From assembly GCA_003170275.1 (NCBI GenBank), contig PNAM01000058.1, positions 31,280-95,279 on the forward strand: a stretch of DNA of 64,000 nucleotides, in the 5' to 3' direction. A program made the position numbers and the translations under genes. The notes beneath the pieces are model-generated. The model saw only the letters and a program-made list of their open reading frames with translations. It did not search any database and was not told the origin of the DNA. Numbering within the stretch: position 1 is the first letter of the stretch; each line of letters starts with the position of its first letter. Below, piece after piece: positions 8,989 through 17,654 of this stretch. The DNA is from Myxococcales bacterium. Its GTDB lineage: Bacteria > Myxococcota_A > Polyangia > Palsa-1104.

Positions 8989-9963
8989 CTAGACCTCTTT
9001 CAGCGCGGCGATTCGGAGCTCCTCGGCGATCTCGGCGGCGACCTCGCGCGCGCGCGGAAGGTCGCTGGTCTTGAGCGAGATCGCGCCGACCACCGGGTGG
9101 CCGCCGCCGCCATAGCGCTCGCACACCGCGGCGATGTTGACGGTGCGCTTCTGCTGGTGCCACGGGTTCGAGCCGACCGAGACCTTGGCGCGCGACGGGC
9201 CGAGCGAGACGCCGACCACGTAGTGGCATTCCGGATAGAGGTAGTACGGGACGAACTTGTTGTAGGCGTCGAGCCCGTCTTCGGCGACGTCGAACGAGAC
9301 CACCTTGCGATCGTAGGTCGAGCGCGCGCGGATCACGTCGATCGAGCCCTTGTGCTTCTTGAGGATCGGCGCCAGCGCGCCGGTGACGTACGGCTCGGCG
9401 GCGATCTCGGCCAGCGTGTGGGTGGTCAGCGCGTCGATGAAGCGCAGCTTGAGCGCCGGATCGTGGTTGTTCTCCACCCAGGTCATCAACTGCAGCGCCG
9501 GCTCGGCCAATTCGACCGCCGCGCGCGGGCTCTCGAACTGCGCGCCGTCGATGATGTCGGCCCAGTGCACGAGATCGGAGAACTTCGAAAAGTCCCACCC
9601 GAACTTCTGCGCACAGGTCTCGGCGAGGAACTTGGCGCACGAGCGCGCCGTCGGGTTGAAGTATTGGTGCGCGCCCGGGTGCGCCTTGAAGTTGGCCTCG
9701 TCGGCGGCGGAAGGGAACGCGCTCACGTGATGGTCGAACCACCACTCGAGCTTGGCGTCGGCGCTGTAGCGGAAATCGACCACCACGTTGACGTCGCCGT
9801 CGAAGCTGCCCTCGTCATAGATGGTGCCCAGGCCGTGCGCCTTGCCGGCGAACGTGAAGGTCGCCGTGGGATCCACCTTCGCCGCATAGAAGCGCGAGAA
9901 CAGGCTGGCCGAGGTGGCGCCGTCGAAACAGTTGTCGTGATACAGGATCTTCACGCGAGGCAT
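8989..9963 (-). CDS. DHH-family phosphoesterase
   Basis: A 324-residue protein starting at ATG 9963 (MPRVKILYHDN), chosen because the conserved first strand starts here. DHH superfamily motifs: HDNCFDGATSAS at 9-20, the signature WWFDHH with Asp77-His78-His79, and the C-terminal DHHA1 glycine motif GGGGHP at 285-290. These enzymes are Mn-dependent phosphodiesterases acting on short oligonucleotides, cyclic dinucleotides or 3'-phosphoadenosine phosphate; the substrate is not evident. Co-transcribed with yajQ; if YajQ here binds c-di-GMP, a nucleotide-degrading partner would make sense, but that is speculation. Confidence 0.88.
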   Translation of the reverse strand: MPRVKILYHDNCFDGATSASLFSRFYAAKVDPTATFTFAGKAHGLGTIYDEGSFDGDVNVVVDFRYSADAKLEWWFDHHVSAFPSAADEANFKAHPGAHQYFNPTARSCAKFLAETCAQKFGWDFSKFSDLVHWADIIDGAQFESPRAAVELAEPALQLMTWVENNHDPALKLRFIDALTTHTLAEIAAEPYVTGALAPILKKHKGSIDVIRARSTYDRKVVSFDVAEDGLDAYNKFVPYYLYPECHYVVGVSLGPSRAKVSVGSNPWHQQKRTVNIAAVCERYGGGGHPVVGAISLKTSDLPRAREVAAEIAEELRIAALKEV

Positions 9964-10024
9964 CGGATAGACGCATAGCGCAAACGATTGACACGGTGCA
10001 AGGGCGCTGCATGATGGCGGGCTG

Positions 10025-10465
10025 ATGCGGCCGTGGGTTTTGGCGTTCCATCTCCTGGGCGTGGTGTTGTGGATGGGCGGCGTGCTCACGTTCTCGCGCG
10101 TGCTCGGCTATCACACGCGCGAGGCCCCGTCGGTGCGGCCGCGTTACACCTATCTCGAGGGCCGCCTCAACTACCTGGTGACCATCCCCGGCGCGGTGAT
10201 CACGCTCGGCTGCGGCCTGTGGCTGATGAGCATCTACGGGATGCAGTGGTTTCGCGTCGCCTTGTGGATGCACTGGAAGCTCGGGCTGGTGGGCGCGGTG
10301 GCGGTCATCCACCTGTTCCTGACCCTCAAGCAGCGCGAGATCGGGCGCCTGCCGCCCGAGGCGCCGCTCAAGCGAGCGCTGTTCGCGGCGATGCACGGCA
10401 CGCTCGGCCTGCTGCTGATCGCCATCCTCATCCTGGCCTGTGTCCAGCCGATGTCGGGCCCGTGA
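10025..10465 (+). CDS. hemJ: HemJ-like membrane protein (protoporphyrinogen IX oxidase family)
   Basis: A 146-residue protein with four predicted membrane helices (~5-22, 48-70, 82-102, 120-140). The pattern fits the HemJ/UPF0093 family: a His in helix 1 (FHLLGVVLWMGG), Tyr-Leu-Glu-x-Arg-Leu before helix 2, and the conserved W-x-H-W-K-L-G-L-V motif leading into helix 3 with the His and Lys implicated in haem binding and catalysis. HemJ oxidises protoporphyrinogen IX to protoporphyrin IX in many bacteria. A FAD-type oxidase for the same step lies at 24450-25793. A more distant CopD-like role is the alternative. Confidence 0.72.
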   Translation: MRPWVLAFHLLGVVLWMGGVLTFSRVLGYHTREAPSVRPRYTYLEGRLNYLVTIPGAVITLGCGLWLMSIYGMQWFRVALWMHWKLGLVGAVAVIHLFLTLKQREIGRLPPEAPLKRALFAAMHGTLGLLLIAILILACVQPMSGP

Positions 10466-10552
10466 ATTTTTGAAGGTTTTCTAGATGTAGGTGCATTCAG
10501 CATTGATTCAAACCCAGTAGTTGGGTATTCGTACGGTCCTTAAGGAGGAACA

Positions 10553-11557
10553 ATGTTGAGGAATCTGGCTTTGATCGGTGTTTGTGCAGGCGGACTTCTG
10601 GTGGTGGGTTGCCGTGACGACAACCAGTTCACCCCGACCGATTTCGCCAGGGTCAGCGACATGGCCATGAGCAACAACCTTGACCTGACGGGCAGCGGCG
10701 GCGGCGACGCTGGAAGCACCGTCAAGTGTTCGACCGGATATACCGACAGCACCATCGCAGCGATGCGCGCGGCGCAGAAGAGCGGCTGCTTTCGCGTCGG
10801 CATGACCAGCGACGTGCTTTCGCTCGCGCAGCAGAGCACCTCGACGCACTCGTCCTTGATCGTCCAGGACACGGCCGGCGGAGACTCGAGCGCGTTGAAG
10901 ACGGATTGCGACACGCGCGCCAAGGCCGTGACGGCCGGCTACGGCTGCACCGCGACGACCTTCGCCTCCTTCAAGGGCGCGATCATCGGCAACAAAGTGA
11001 CCGTCGGCGGATTCTATGTCTTCGCCAAGACCGGCAACCTGGAGTTCTTCAACGTCATCGACACGTACACCGACAGCGGCACGGCAGGAGTGGCGCCGGC
11101 GAAGATCGTGCTGACCGAGGCCGACGTGGCGCGCACCAGCACTACGGTGGGCCTCACCAAGCTCTGGCAGTACGCGACGGTGACCACGGCGGGGCTCAAA
11201 GCCTACGAGTGGGCACCGGCAGCATTCCTGCCCAGCCCGCAGTCGACCTCGTGCACCACGCTGCCGTACACGTTCGGCTTCGCCTTGGTTCCGATGGCGA
11301 GCGCTTCGGTGGCGGGAGCGGCTTGCACTGCCGGCACCCTGGAGGCGGCTGCCGCGACTCCCGGCACCGACGAGATCCTGATCGACACGTCGTTCTACAC
11401 GAACTTCAAGTACACCAGCGACTGCAAGTGCTTCATGGCCCCGAGTAACCTCCTGGCGGCGGCCGAGACCTTCACCAAGCTGCAGGGCATCGTGACGTTG
11501 GAGACCGCCGGCGTGCCAGCGATCTCGCCCCTGACGAACGCCGACATCGGCAAGTAA
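10553..11557 (+). CDS. Secreted lipoprotein of unknown function
   Basis: A 334-residue lipoprotein (lipobox L-V-V-G-C, Cys20) with a strong ribosome-binding site AAGGAGG at 10542-10548, four bases before the ATG. A Gly/Asp linker follows, then a mature domain rich in Thr, Ala and Gly with several cysteines (KCSTGYTDS, KSGCFRVGMTSD, DCDTRAK, GYGCTATTF, DCKCFMAP) that could form disulfides. The segment GFYVFAKTGNLEFFNVID hints at an OB-like beta-barrel, but no family is recognised. Probably surface or periplasmic. Confidence 0.75.
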   Translation: MLRNLALIGVCAGGLLVVGCRDDNQFTPTDFARVSDMAMSNNLDLTGSGGGDAGSTVKCSTGYTDSTIAAMRAAQKSGCFRVGMTSDVLSLAQQSTSTHSSLIVQDTAGGDSSALKTDCDTRAKAVTAGYGCTATTFASFKGAIIGNKVTVGGFYVFAKTGNLEFFNVIDTYTDSGTAGVAPAKIVLTEADVARTSTTVGLTKLWQYATVTTAGLKAYEWAPAAFLPSPQSTSCTTLPYTFGFALVPMASASVAGAACTAGTLEAAAATPGTDEILIDTSFYTNFKYTSDCKCFMAPSNLLAAAETFTKLQGIVTLETAGVPAISPLTNADIGK

Positions 11558-11599
11558 CCGCGCATAGCATCTCGCTGCGGTTTTGCTATCGTCCCGCCC

Positions 11600-12979
11600 G
11601 TGACTGATCCCGCTCCCACCGAAGACAAGCCTGAAGAAGAAGAGAAGCCGACCCGGCTGGGGAAGTTCATCCAGACGTACTCGGCGTTTCTCTCTACGTT
11701 CGTCATTGGGATCGCGGGGCTGATCGCGACCTCGATCTGGCAGTACAAGCAGGCGGAGATCGCGCGGCGGCAGGCGGAGTCGCAGCAGAAGGTGGCGGAG
11801 ACCGCCGCGGCCAACAGTTGGCGCATCGAGCGCGCGGATATTCTGTCGAAGAATCTGTCGATCCTGTCGACGCGCGGGGCGGGCACGCTCGAGCAGCGCT
11901 ACGGCGTGCTGTTGTCGCTCACGCGCGGCAGCATCATCGACCCGGAGCTGGCGGTCTCGTATGCGCTCGAGCTCGGCAAGGAGAACACCGAGTACATGAA
12001 GAGCGTGCTGTCGTCGACGGCGCAGAAGGACTACACGCAGCTCGCGCACGCGTTCGTGCTCACCTGCGTGCAGCGCTTTGGCGTGACGCGCGACGTGGAC
12101 CTGTGCCGCGGCGATCACTACTCGGATCGCTCGGACACGCTGGCGCAGCTGGTGTCCGATGAGATGGACGCGGCGAACGCGAGCAACCTACCGGGACCGA
12201 TCACGCTGCTCAAGGACGAGCGCGGCGTGCAGAGCATGCCGACCAAGCTGGCGTGGCTGTTCGAGCCGTACCTGCAGGATCTGTACGACCGGCGGCAGTG
12301 GGCCGACATCGTGCGGTTCGAGAAGTTCTCGACCGGCGCGCGCCTGGTGGCGGCGCTGGTGCTGGCGACCGCGCGAAACGGCGAGTTCGTCCCCGCCGCG
12401 GAGGCCACCGAGCTCAACAAGTTCCACGCCGAGCGGCGCCGCTGGTTGGCGCAGTACTTGTTCGGGCCGATCTGCGACGGCGAGTGCAAGGGCAAGCTGA
12501 TCGACGCGATGCTCAGCTCGTACGGCGAGGCGCAGGGCGACTACGACGAGGCGCTGCGCACGCTCATCGAGCGACCGCGCAACGAGGCGGGACCGTCGGT
12601 ATCGCGCGTGCACGCGCGGCTCTTGTGGTGCCAGATGGATCCCGACGACGAGGCGCTGTTCCGCGATCACGTGCTGGTGCCGGCGGTGAGCGAATCGGCG
12701 GGCCAGCCGAAGCTCGACGGCGGGATGCTCGACGATCTGGCGGGGCTGGTCGCGCTGGTGCCCGAGCCCACCGAGGCGGGCGCGCTCGCGGCGTGGAAGG
12801 CGGCGCTCGGCAAGCTGCAGAAGGTCAACGCGGAGCGCTATCAGAAGGCCTACGTGCAACGGCGCAACACCGCCGAGCGCGAACGGCGCGATCCGCCGCC
12901 GGCGATGAAGAACGTCAGCTTCTGCGGAGCAGCCGTCGCGCTCACCCCCGGCGCGCCGCAAAAGCCCGAATCGCCCTGA
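11600..12979 (+). CDS. Membrane-anchored protein of unknown function
   Basis: A 459-residue protein (GTG start) with an acidic N-terminal tail, one membrane helix at ~28-48 (TYSAFLSTFVIGIAGLIAT), then a charged coiled-coil-like segment (QYKQAEIARRQAESQQKVAE) and a large, mostly helical domain. The domain contains paired cysteines (CDGECKG) and Arg/Glu-rich helices; the shape resembles helical repeat proteins but no named family is clear. It follows the lipoprotein gene by 42 bp and converges on the GtrA gene, stopping 4 bp short of it. Confidence 0.7.
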   Translation: MTDPAPTEDKPEEEEKPTRLGKFIQTYSAFLSTFVIGIAGLIATSIWQYKQAEIARRQAESQQKVAETAAANSWRIERADILSKNLSILSTRGAGTLEQRYGVLLSLTRGSIIDPELAVSYALELGKENTEYMKSVLSSTAQKDYTQLAHAFVLTCVQRFGVTRDVDLCRGDHYSDRSDTLAQLVSDEMDAANASNLPGPITLLKDERGVQSMPTKLAWLFEPYLQDLYDRRQWADIVRFEKFSTGARLVAALVLATARNGEFVPAAEATELNKFHAERRRWLAQYLFGPICDGECKGKLIDAMLSSYGEAQGDYDEALRTLIERPRNEAGPSVSRVHARLLWCQMDPDDEALFRDHVLVPAVSESAGQPKLDGGMLDDLAGLVALVPEPTEAGALAAWKAALGKLQKVNAERYQKAYVQRRNTAERERRDPPPAMKNVSFCGAAVALTPGAPQKPESP

Positions 12980-12983
12980 CGTC

Positions 12984-13388
12984 CTACCGCCGAAACACCC
13001 AGTAGCGATTGCCCGGATAGTTCCACGCCAGGTACACCACCACGTTCGAGAGCGCGAAGGCGAGCACCGGCTCGACGTGCAGGCGGTACGAGAGCAGCGA
13101 CGGGATCGCGGTGTTGAGCACCAGGCTGCCGGCGAAGATCACCAGCTGCTTGACGTACTGCAGGCGCAGCGAGCCGTGGCGGCGCGCCTCGAACGCCCAG
13201 TACTTGTAGAGCAGGAAGGTCACCGCGTTGGCGACGAACTGGACCGCGGCGTAGGAGACCCACGGGCGCACGCCGAGCACGTGCACCAGCACCGGCAGGA
13301 TCGCGAACTCCAGGCCGGTCGCGAGGATCGAGGCGATCGACGCGCGGCTGAGCGCCTTCCAGTGGCCAGGCGGCGCGTCGCCGGTCAG
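12984..13388 (-). CDS. GtrA-family membrane protein
   Basis: A 134-residue protein with four membrane helices and the GtrA pattern (SIASILATGLEFAI, then FVANAVTFLLYKYWAFEAR, LVLNTAIPSLL, NYPGNRYWVFRR). GtrA proteins move or flip polyprenyl-linked sugars across the inner membrane. No ATG, GTG or TTG lies at the right place; a CTG at 13388-13386 overlaps the TGA of the radical SAM gene and gives normal family length. An internal GTG would delete helix 1. The start is thus uncertain. Last gene of the four-gene overlapping operon. Confidence 0.8.
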   Translation of the reverse strand: MTGDAPPGHWKALSRASIASILATGLEFAILPVLVHVLGVRPWVSYAAVQFVANAVTFLLYKYWAFEARRHGSLRLQYVKQLVIFAGSLVLNTAIPSLLSYRLHVEPVLAFALSNVVVYLAWNYPGNRYWVFRR

Positions 13389-14443
13389 GAGAGCCCCGGG
13401 CGCGGCAGCAGGGGATCGCCGCCTTCCGCGGTGCGCAGGTAGTTGCGGCGGCGCTGCGCGAGCTGATCGACGGCGATGAAGTCCGCGTGATCGAACGGCA
13501 GGCGCGGGCAGGTGGCGCACACCCGCACGTCGGCGAGCGCGTCGGCCAGGTGCGCGTCGCGCAGGCGGGTTAGCGCGGGACCGTTCCAGATCTCGTCGAG
13601 CGATTGTTGCGTCAGATCGCCGAGCAGGTTGTCGCGCTCGTAGTGGTTGGCGCACGGCACCACCGCGCCGTCCCACAGGACCGTCAGCTCGGTCCACGGC
13701 ATCTTGCACGGCGTGCGCGCCGCGGGCGTGCGCGCGTTCAGGCCGAGCGGCACCAGCGAGACCTGCCCGGCCCAATCGCGCGCCTCCTTGACCATCACCT
13801 GCGCGCCCTCGGCCGACCATTCCTCGGCGAAGCGTCGCACCTCGTGGCGGTTGGCGGCGGTGGCGATCAGCTGCACCACCACCTGCGTGTGGTTGGGCAG
13901 CGCGCGACGCAGCGCGAAGAACGCGCGCACGTTGGCTGCGGTGGCTGCGAAGTCGCCGCCCGGGCGCATGACCTCGTAGCTCTCGGCGCTCGCGCCGTCG
14001 AGCGAGACCACCAGGAAGTCGAGCCCGTTCTCGAGCAGCGCGCGGCCGCGTTTGCCGTCGAGGAAGGTGGCGTTGGTGGACAGGCCCATGCGCGCGCCGC
14101 GCGAGCGCCCGTAGCGCACCAGCTCGCCGAGGTGACCGTGAAACAGCGACTCGCCGAGGTGGTGCAGGTAGGCGAACTCGAGCTCGGGCGCGGCCTGATC
14201 GATAATCCGGCGGAACAACTCGGGCTGCATGTAGCCGACCGCGCGCTGCATCTGCGGGTGCGGGCACATCGGGCAGGCGAGGTTGCAATAGTTGGTCAGC
14301 TCGAGCTTGAGGTGCGCCGGCCGGCCGCGCACGAGCGCGCGCGCGTGGCGGTGATCGTCGGCGAGCAGCTGGCGGTTGGCGCGCCAGCGGGCGGCCATCT
14401 CGGCGGCGGTCCAGGGCGGGAACGGCGCGGCGTGCTCGTGCAT
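13385..14443 (-). CDS. Radical SAM protein with C-terminal SPASM-like cysteines
   Basis: A 352-residue enzyme. The radical SAM cluster motif C-x3-C-x2-C is Cys53, Cys57 and Cys60 (NYCNLACPMC), followed by GESLFHG, STNATFLDG and VVSLDGASAESYEVMRPGG, typical of the partial TIM barrel. C-terminal cysteines (PCKMPW, VPCANHYERDNLLGD, VCATCP) resemble a SPASM or twitch auxiliary-cluster region. The overall pattern is that of radical SAM/SPASM proteins acting on sugars, lipids or peptides. The start overlaps the aminotransferase stop as TGATG. Substrate unknown; the neighbours suggest a phospholipid headgroup or glycolipid. Confidence 0.88.
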   Translation of the reverse strand: MHEHAAPFPPWTAAEMAARWRANRQLLADDHRHARALVRGRPAHLKLELTNYCNLACPMCPHPQMQRAVGYMQPELFRRIIDQAAPELEFAYLHHLGESLFHGHLGELVRYGRSRGARMGLSTNATFLDGKRGRALLENGLDFLVVSLDGASAESYEVMRPGGDFAATAANVRAFFALRRALPNHTQVVVQLIATAANRHEVRRFAEEWSAEGAQVMVKEARDWAGQVSLVPLGLNARTPAARTPCKMPWTELTVLWDGAVVPCANHYERDNLLGDLTQQSLDEIWNGPALTRLRDAHLADALADVRVCATCPRLPFDHADFIAVDQLAQRRRNYLRTAEGGDPLLPRPGLS

Positions 14444-15762
14444 CAGCGCGTGGCCTCCAGCGCCTCGTCGAGGATGGCGACGCCTTCGAGCGCTTGCGCT
14501 TCCGAGATCACCAGCGGCGGGTTGATGCGCACGCGCGGCGTGTAGGCCATGACGATCAGGCCGCGGCGCAGGCACTCGTGGAACAGGCGCTCGCAACCGG
14601 GCCGGTCGAGCGCGAGGTCGAAGCCGAGGAGCAGGCCCTGGCCGCGCACGCCGCTCAGGCGCGCGTGCTTGCCGGCGAGCCGCTGAAGGGCGGCCAGCAG
14701 CACCTCGCCGACTTGCGCGGCGTGCTGATCGAGCCGCTCATCGACGATCACGCGCGTGACCGCGTCGGCGGCGGCGCAGGCGAGCGGCGAGCCGCCGTAC
14801 GAAGACGACGAGAACGACGGGCGCGACCACGGCTCGGCGCGCGCGATCTCGTCGGTGGTGGTGAGGCCGCTGACCGGATAGCCGCCGGCTACGCCCTTGC
14901 CGAACACCAGGATGTCCGGCTCGACGGGCGAGTGCTCGACGGCGAACATGCGCCCGGTGCGGCCCCAGCCGGTGATCATCTCGTCGGCGATCAACAGCGC
15001 GCCGCGCGCGTGAGCCGCTTCGCGCAGCGCGGGCAGAAAATCGCGCGGTGGGATGAGGTTGCCGGCCGTGCCCTGCATCGGCTCGACGACGATCGCGGCC
15101 AGCTCGCCGCGCGTCTTCGTGCGCAAGAGCTGGTCGAGCGCGGCCAGGCACGCGCGCGTGTCATTGCAACCCACCCTGCGCTCCGCGCAGGGGCCCAGCT
15201 GCGCATCGGGGTAGGGCGCCAGGTATTGTCCCGGCAAGAACGGCTCGAGCCCGTTCTTCCAGTCCGAGCCCATCAGGCCGAGCACGCCGCCGGTCTTGCC
15301 GTGGAACGCGCCGGTGAACGCGACCACCTCGTGCTTCTTGGTGTGCGCGCGCGCCAGCCGCAGCGCGCTCTCGACGGCTTCGGCGCCGCCCGAATAGAGC
15401 TGCGTGCGGTGTAGCGCGCCGGAGCCGATGCGGCTGGTGACCGCGGCGATGCGCTCGACCAGGCGCACGCGCGGCTCCGAGGTGAAGCTGGTCGACGAGA
15501 AGCGCGCAGCCTGCTGGGCGAGCGCGGCGGCGAGCGCGGGATGCCCGTGCCCGATCGACGCCACGCCGATGCCGGCGAAAAAGTCGAGGTAGGTGTTGCC
15601 GTCGGCGTCGCGCAACAGCGCGCCTTCGCCGCCGTCGACGGCGATGCCGGCCAGCGTGGAGATGGTCTGGATGCCGGGCGCCAGGTGAGCCGCCTCGCGC
15701 GCGACCAGCTCGCGCGATCGCGGTCCCGGGATCGGCCCGGTGACGTTCGCGAAGCGCTTCAT
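14443..15762 (-). CDS. Class III PLP-dependent aminotransferase
   Basis: A 439-residue fold-type I aminotransferase of the ornithine/4-aminobutyrate group. It has the phosphate-binding SGGAEAVESALRLAR, the FHGKTGG segment, Asp260 in LIADEMITGWGRTG and the Schiff-base Lys289 in ILVFGKGVAGGYP. It transfers an amino group between an omega-amine and a keto acid or aldehyde. The start at 15762 overlaps the stop of the phosphatidyltransferase by 4 bases. Because all flanking operon genes are membrane-lipid or radical SAM genes, it may make or modify an amino group on a headgroup, not act in general amino acid metabolism; inference only. Confidence 0.9.
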   Translation of the reverse strand: MKRFANVTGPIPGPRSRELVAREAAHLAPGIQTISTLAGIAVDGGEGALLRDADGNTYLDFFAGIGVASIGHGHPALAAALAQQAARFSSTSFTSEPRVRLVERIAAVTSRIGSGALHRTQLYSGGAEAVESALRLARAHTKKHEVVAFTGAFHGKTGGVLGLMGSDWKNGLEPFLPGQYLAPYPDAQLGPCAERRVGCNDTRACLAALDQLLRTKTRGELAAIVVEPMQGTAGNLIPPRDFLPALREAAHARGALLIADEMITGWGRTGRMFAVEHSPVEPDILVFGKGVAGGYPVSGLTTTDEIARAEPWSRPSFSSSSYGGSPLACAAADAVTRVIVDERLDQHAAQVGEVLLAALQRLAGKHARLSGVRGQGLLLGFDLALDRPGCERLFHECLRRGLIVMAYTPRVRINPPLVISEAQALEGVAILDEALEATR

Positions 15763-16541
15763 TTTGCCTTCAGCCGGACCAGCACGTAGCGCGCGCGCCA
15801 CACCGCGGTGACGTTGGTGGCGAGCGCGACCACGGCCAGCATCGCGACGGTGAGGTGGTAGATCGGGTGCGCGGCGCCAGGCTCGAGCCAGGCGGCGGCG
15901 ACCGGCGCCAGGATGGTGAACACGCCCAGGTAGGCGGCGCGCTCGTGGCGCTGCATGTAGCCGACGTTGGGATCGACGCCGCACGCTTCGCCCTTGGCGC
16001 GCGTGTAGCTGACCAGCATCGAGCCGACCAGCGCCAGCGCGGCGAGCCCGAGCGGCAGCGGAGCGTTGCGGTAGTAGTACATCAGCCCGAACAGCGCGAA
16101 GAGATCGTTGTAGCGATCGACCACCGCGTCGAGGAACTCGCCGGCCAGCGAGGCCACGCCGGTCTTGCGCGCGAGGATGCCGTCCCACGCGTCGAGCGCG
16201 AAGGCGAACAGCAACAGCCAGCCGCCGAGCGCGAAGCGGCCCGAGCCGAGCGCGACCGCCGCGCCGAGGGTGGCGACGATCGAGGTGTAGGTGATCGTGT
16301 CGGGGGTGATGCCGAGCCAGCGGCAGATCGCCACCGGTTGATCGAACACCCAGTAGCCATATTCCATGATCAGCCGCGGCAGGTACGGCGAGCGCGGCAC
16401 CGAATCGAGGCGCGCGGTGCGCGGCACGCCGACCATCGCCGAGCGCACCAGGAACACGATGAACGCAGGCACCGCGTAGGCCATCAGCGCGACGATCGGA
16501 ACCAGATCGATGAGCGGCAATCGCGCCACGGGCGGCATCAT
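15759..16541 (-). CDS. CDP-alcohol phosphatidyltransferase family protein
   Basis: A 260-residue integral membrane enzyme with about six helices. The family signature D-x2-D-G-x2-A-R-x8-G-x3-D-x3-D is complete: Asp117, Asp120-Gly121, Ala124-Arg125, Gly134, Asp138, Asp142. These enzymes join a CDP-activated lipid (or CDP-activated polyol) to an alcohol and release CMP. An N-terminal extension of ~60 residues with one helix precedes the core. First gene of the operon. The alcohol (inositol phosphate, glycerol phosphate, serine or other) cannot be assigned. Confidence 0.9.
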   Translation of the reverse strand: MMPPVARLPLIDLVPIVALMAYAVPAFIVFLVRSAMVGVPRTARLDSVPRSPYLPRLIMEYGYWVFDQPVAICRWLGITPDTITYTSIVATLGAAVALGSGRFALGGWLLLFAFALDAWDGILARKTGVASLAGEFLDAVVDRYNDLFALFGLMYYYRNAPLPLGLAALALVGSMLVSYTRAKGEACGVDPNVGYMQRHERAAYLGVFTILAPVAAAWLEPGAAHPIYHLTVAMLAVVALATNVTAVWRARYVLVRLKAK

Positions 16542-16585
16542 ACACAGCTTGACCGGGTGCGGGGAGGCCTGCTAACCCGGTTCGC

Positions 16586-17233
16586 ATGAGAGTCGTGGCG
16601 CTGCTGATGTTGGGGGCGTGCAGCGTCGCGCAGGCGGCGCCGGACTCGCCGGAGGAGGGCCTGTTCGCGCCCACGCGCACCGTCGAGGGGCGCAGCTTTG
16701 CGCTGGCCGGCGCGGGCGCCAGGAAGGGCGACGCGGGCAAGCAGTACGATCTGGCGATCTATGTCGACGAGATCGATGCGCGGCGTGCATTTCCTGCGCT
16801 GGTGGCGCGCGCGGGCGGAAAGACGCGCGCCAAGCTGCTCAACGGCGAGCACGCGCAGGGCTTCGTGGTGTGGGGCCACTTCGCCAAGCTGGCGGTGTTC
16901 CACTTCGCGCGCGCGCTCGAGGCCGACGCGTGGAAGACGCCGATCAAGGACGGGCTCGACGCGGAGCTGGGCGAGAAGGCGTCGCCCGAGCTGCACAAGC
17001 AGGCCGAGGCGCTGCTCGCGCTGTTCGATCACGACGTGCAGGAGGGCCAGGACCTGTACCTGCGCACCGACGGGGAGGGACACATCGAGGTGGAGTTCGT
17101 CGGGCAGAAGAAGCAGGGCCCGCAGAGCCCCAAGCTGGCGCGCGCGCTGTGGAGCGTGTGGCTGGGGGCCAAGCCGATCTCGAAGGAGCTCTCGCGCGCG
17201 CTGGTCGAAAAGGTCGACCTGCTCGGGCGCTGA
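16586..17233 (+). CDS. Exported protein, probable chalcone-isomerase-like fold
   Basis: A 215-residue protein with a signal peptide (MRVVALLMLGACSVAQA; a Cys at residue 12 makes lipoprotein processing possible). The pattern RSFALAGAGARKGDAGKQYDLAIYVDE, VFHFARALEA and the late hydrophobic-aromatic strand resemble the bacterial CHI-like domain (Chalcone_3 group), whose members bind fatty acids or are of unknown role. No chalcone isomerase activity is implied. 44 bp separate it from the divergent phosphatidyltransferase operon, so the promoters are back to back. Family assignment is moderate. Confidence 0.6.
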   Translation: MRVVALLMLGACSVAQAAPDSPEEGLFAPTRTVEGRSFALAGAGARKGDAGKQYDLAIYVDEIDARRAFPALVARAGGKTRAKLLNGEHAQGFVVWGHFAKLAVFHFARALEADAWKTPIKDGLDAELGEKASPELHKQAEALLALFDHDVQEGQDLYLRTDGEGHIEVEFVGQKKQGPQSPKLARALWSVWLGAKPISKELSRALVEKVDLLGR

Positions 17234-17629
17234 TTACTCGAGATCGAGCGGGTCGGGCGTTGCCGGCACCTGGGGCCCGAGGGTCACGCGGGCCGTCCCC
17301 TGCGCCACCAGCGCGCCGCTCGGCCCCACCGCTTCCAATTCGACGAGCGCGCCGCCTTCGGGCAGGTTGTCGTAGCGGAAGCGGTCGAGCGTGCAGTCGA
17401 CCGGCGAGATCTCGACCGAGCCCGTGCACTGGTCGGGGGTGAGGTACAGGTCGAGGTGGCTGATGGTCGCGCAGCTCGCCGCCGACGGGACCTGGCTGCG
17501 CACGGTCCAGGCCAGGGACAAGATGCCGTCGCTCGCCGTCCGACAGCCGGCGCCGATGACCGGGTGCGCCGGGGAACCGCAGCCCGCCGCTGTTGTCATG
17601 AAGATGACGAAAAGGGCCGCGTGACGCAT
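17234..17629 (-). CDS. Small secreted lipoprotein
   Basis: A 131-residue lipoprotein (signal peptide MRHAALFVIFMTTAAGC, acylated Cys17). The mature domain has a Cys pair (Cys in GAGCRT and ASCAT) and another (QCTG, DCTLDR), with beta strands and a Gly-Ala-Leu-Val-rich end, suggesting an immunoglobulin-like secreted domain. No family recognised. Its start lies only 25 bp from the start of the divergent MacA-like gene, so their promoters must overlap coding sequence or each other. Confidence 0.65.
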   Translation of the reverse strand: MRHAALFVIFMTTAAGCGSPAHPVIGAGCRTASDGILSLAWTVRSQVPSAASCATISHLDLYLTPDQCTGSVEISPVDCTLDRFRYDNLPEGGALVELEAVGPSGALVAQGTARVTLGPQVPATPDPLDLE

Positions 17630-17654
17630 CCTACTGGAAGGGGCAGGTGCCGAC

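Noticed and set aside
10503..10531. TTGATT-N17-TATTCG as a promoter for the lipoprotein at 10553
   Set aside because: Spacing is ideal but both hexamers match weakly, and the -10 has only three consensus bases.
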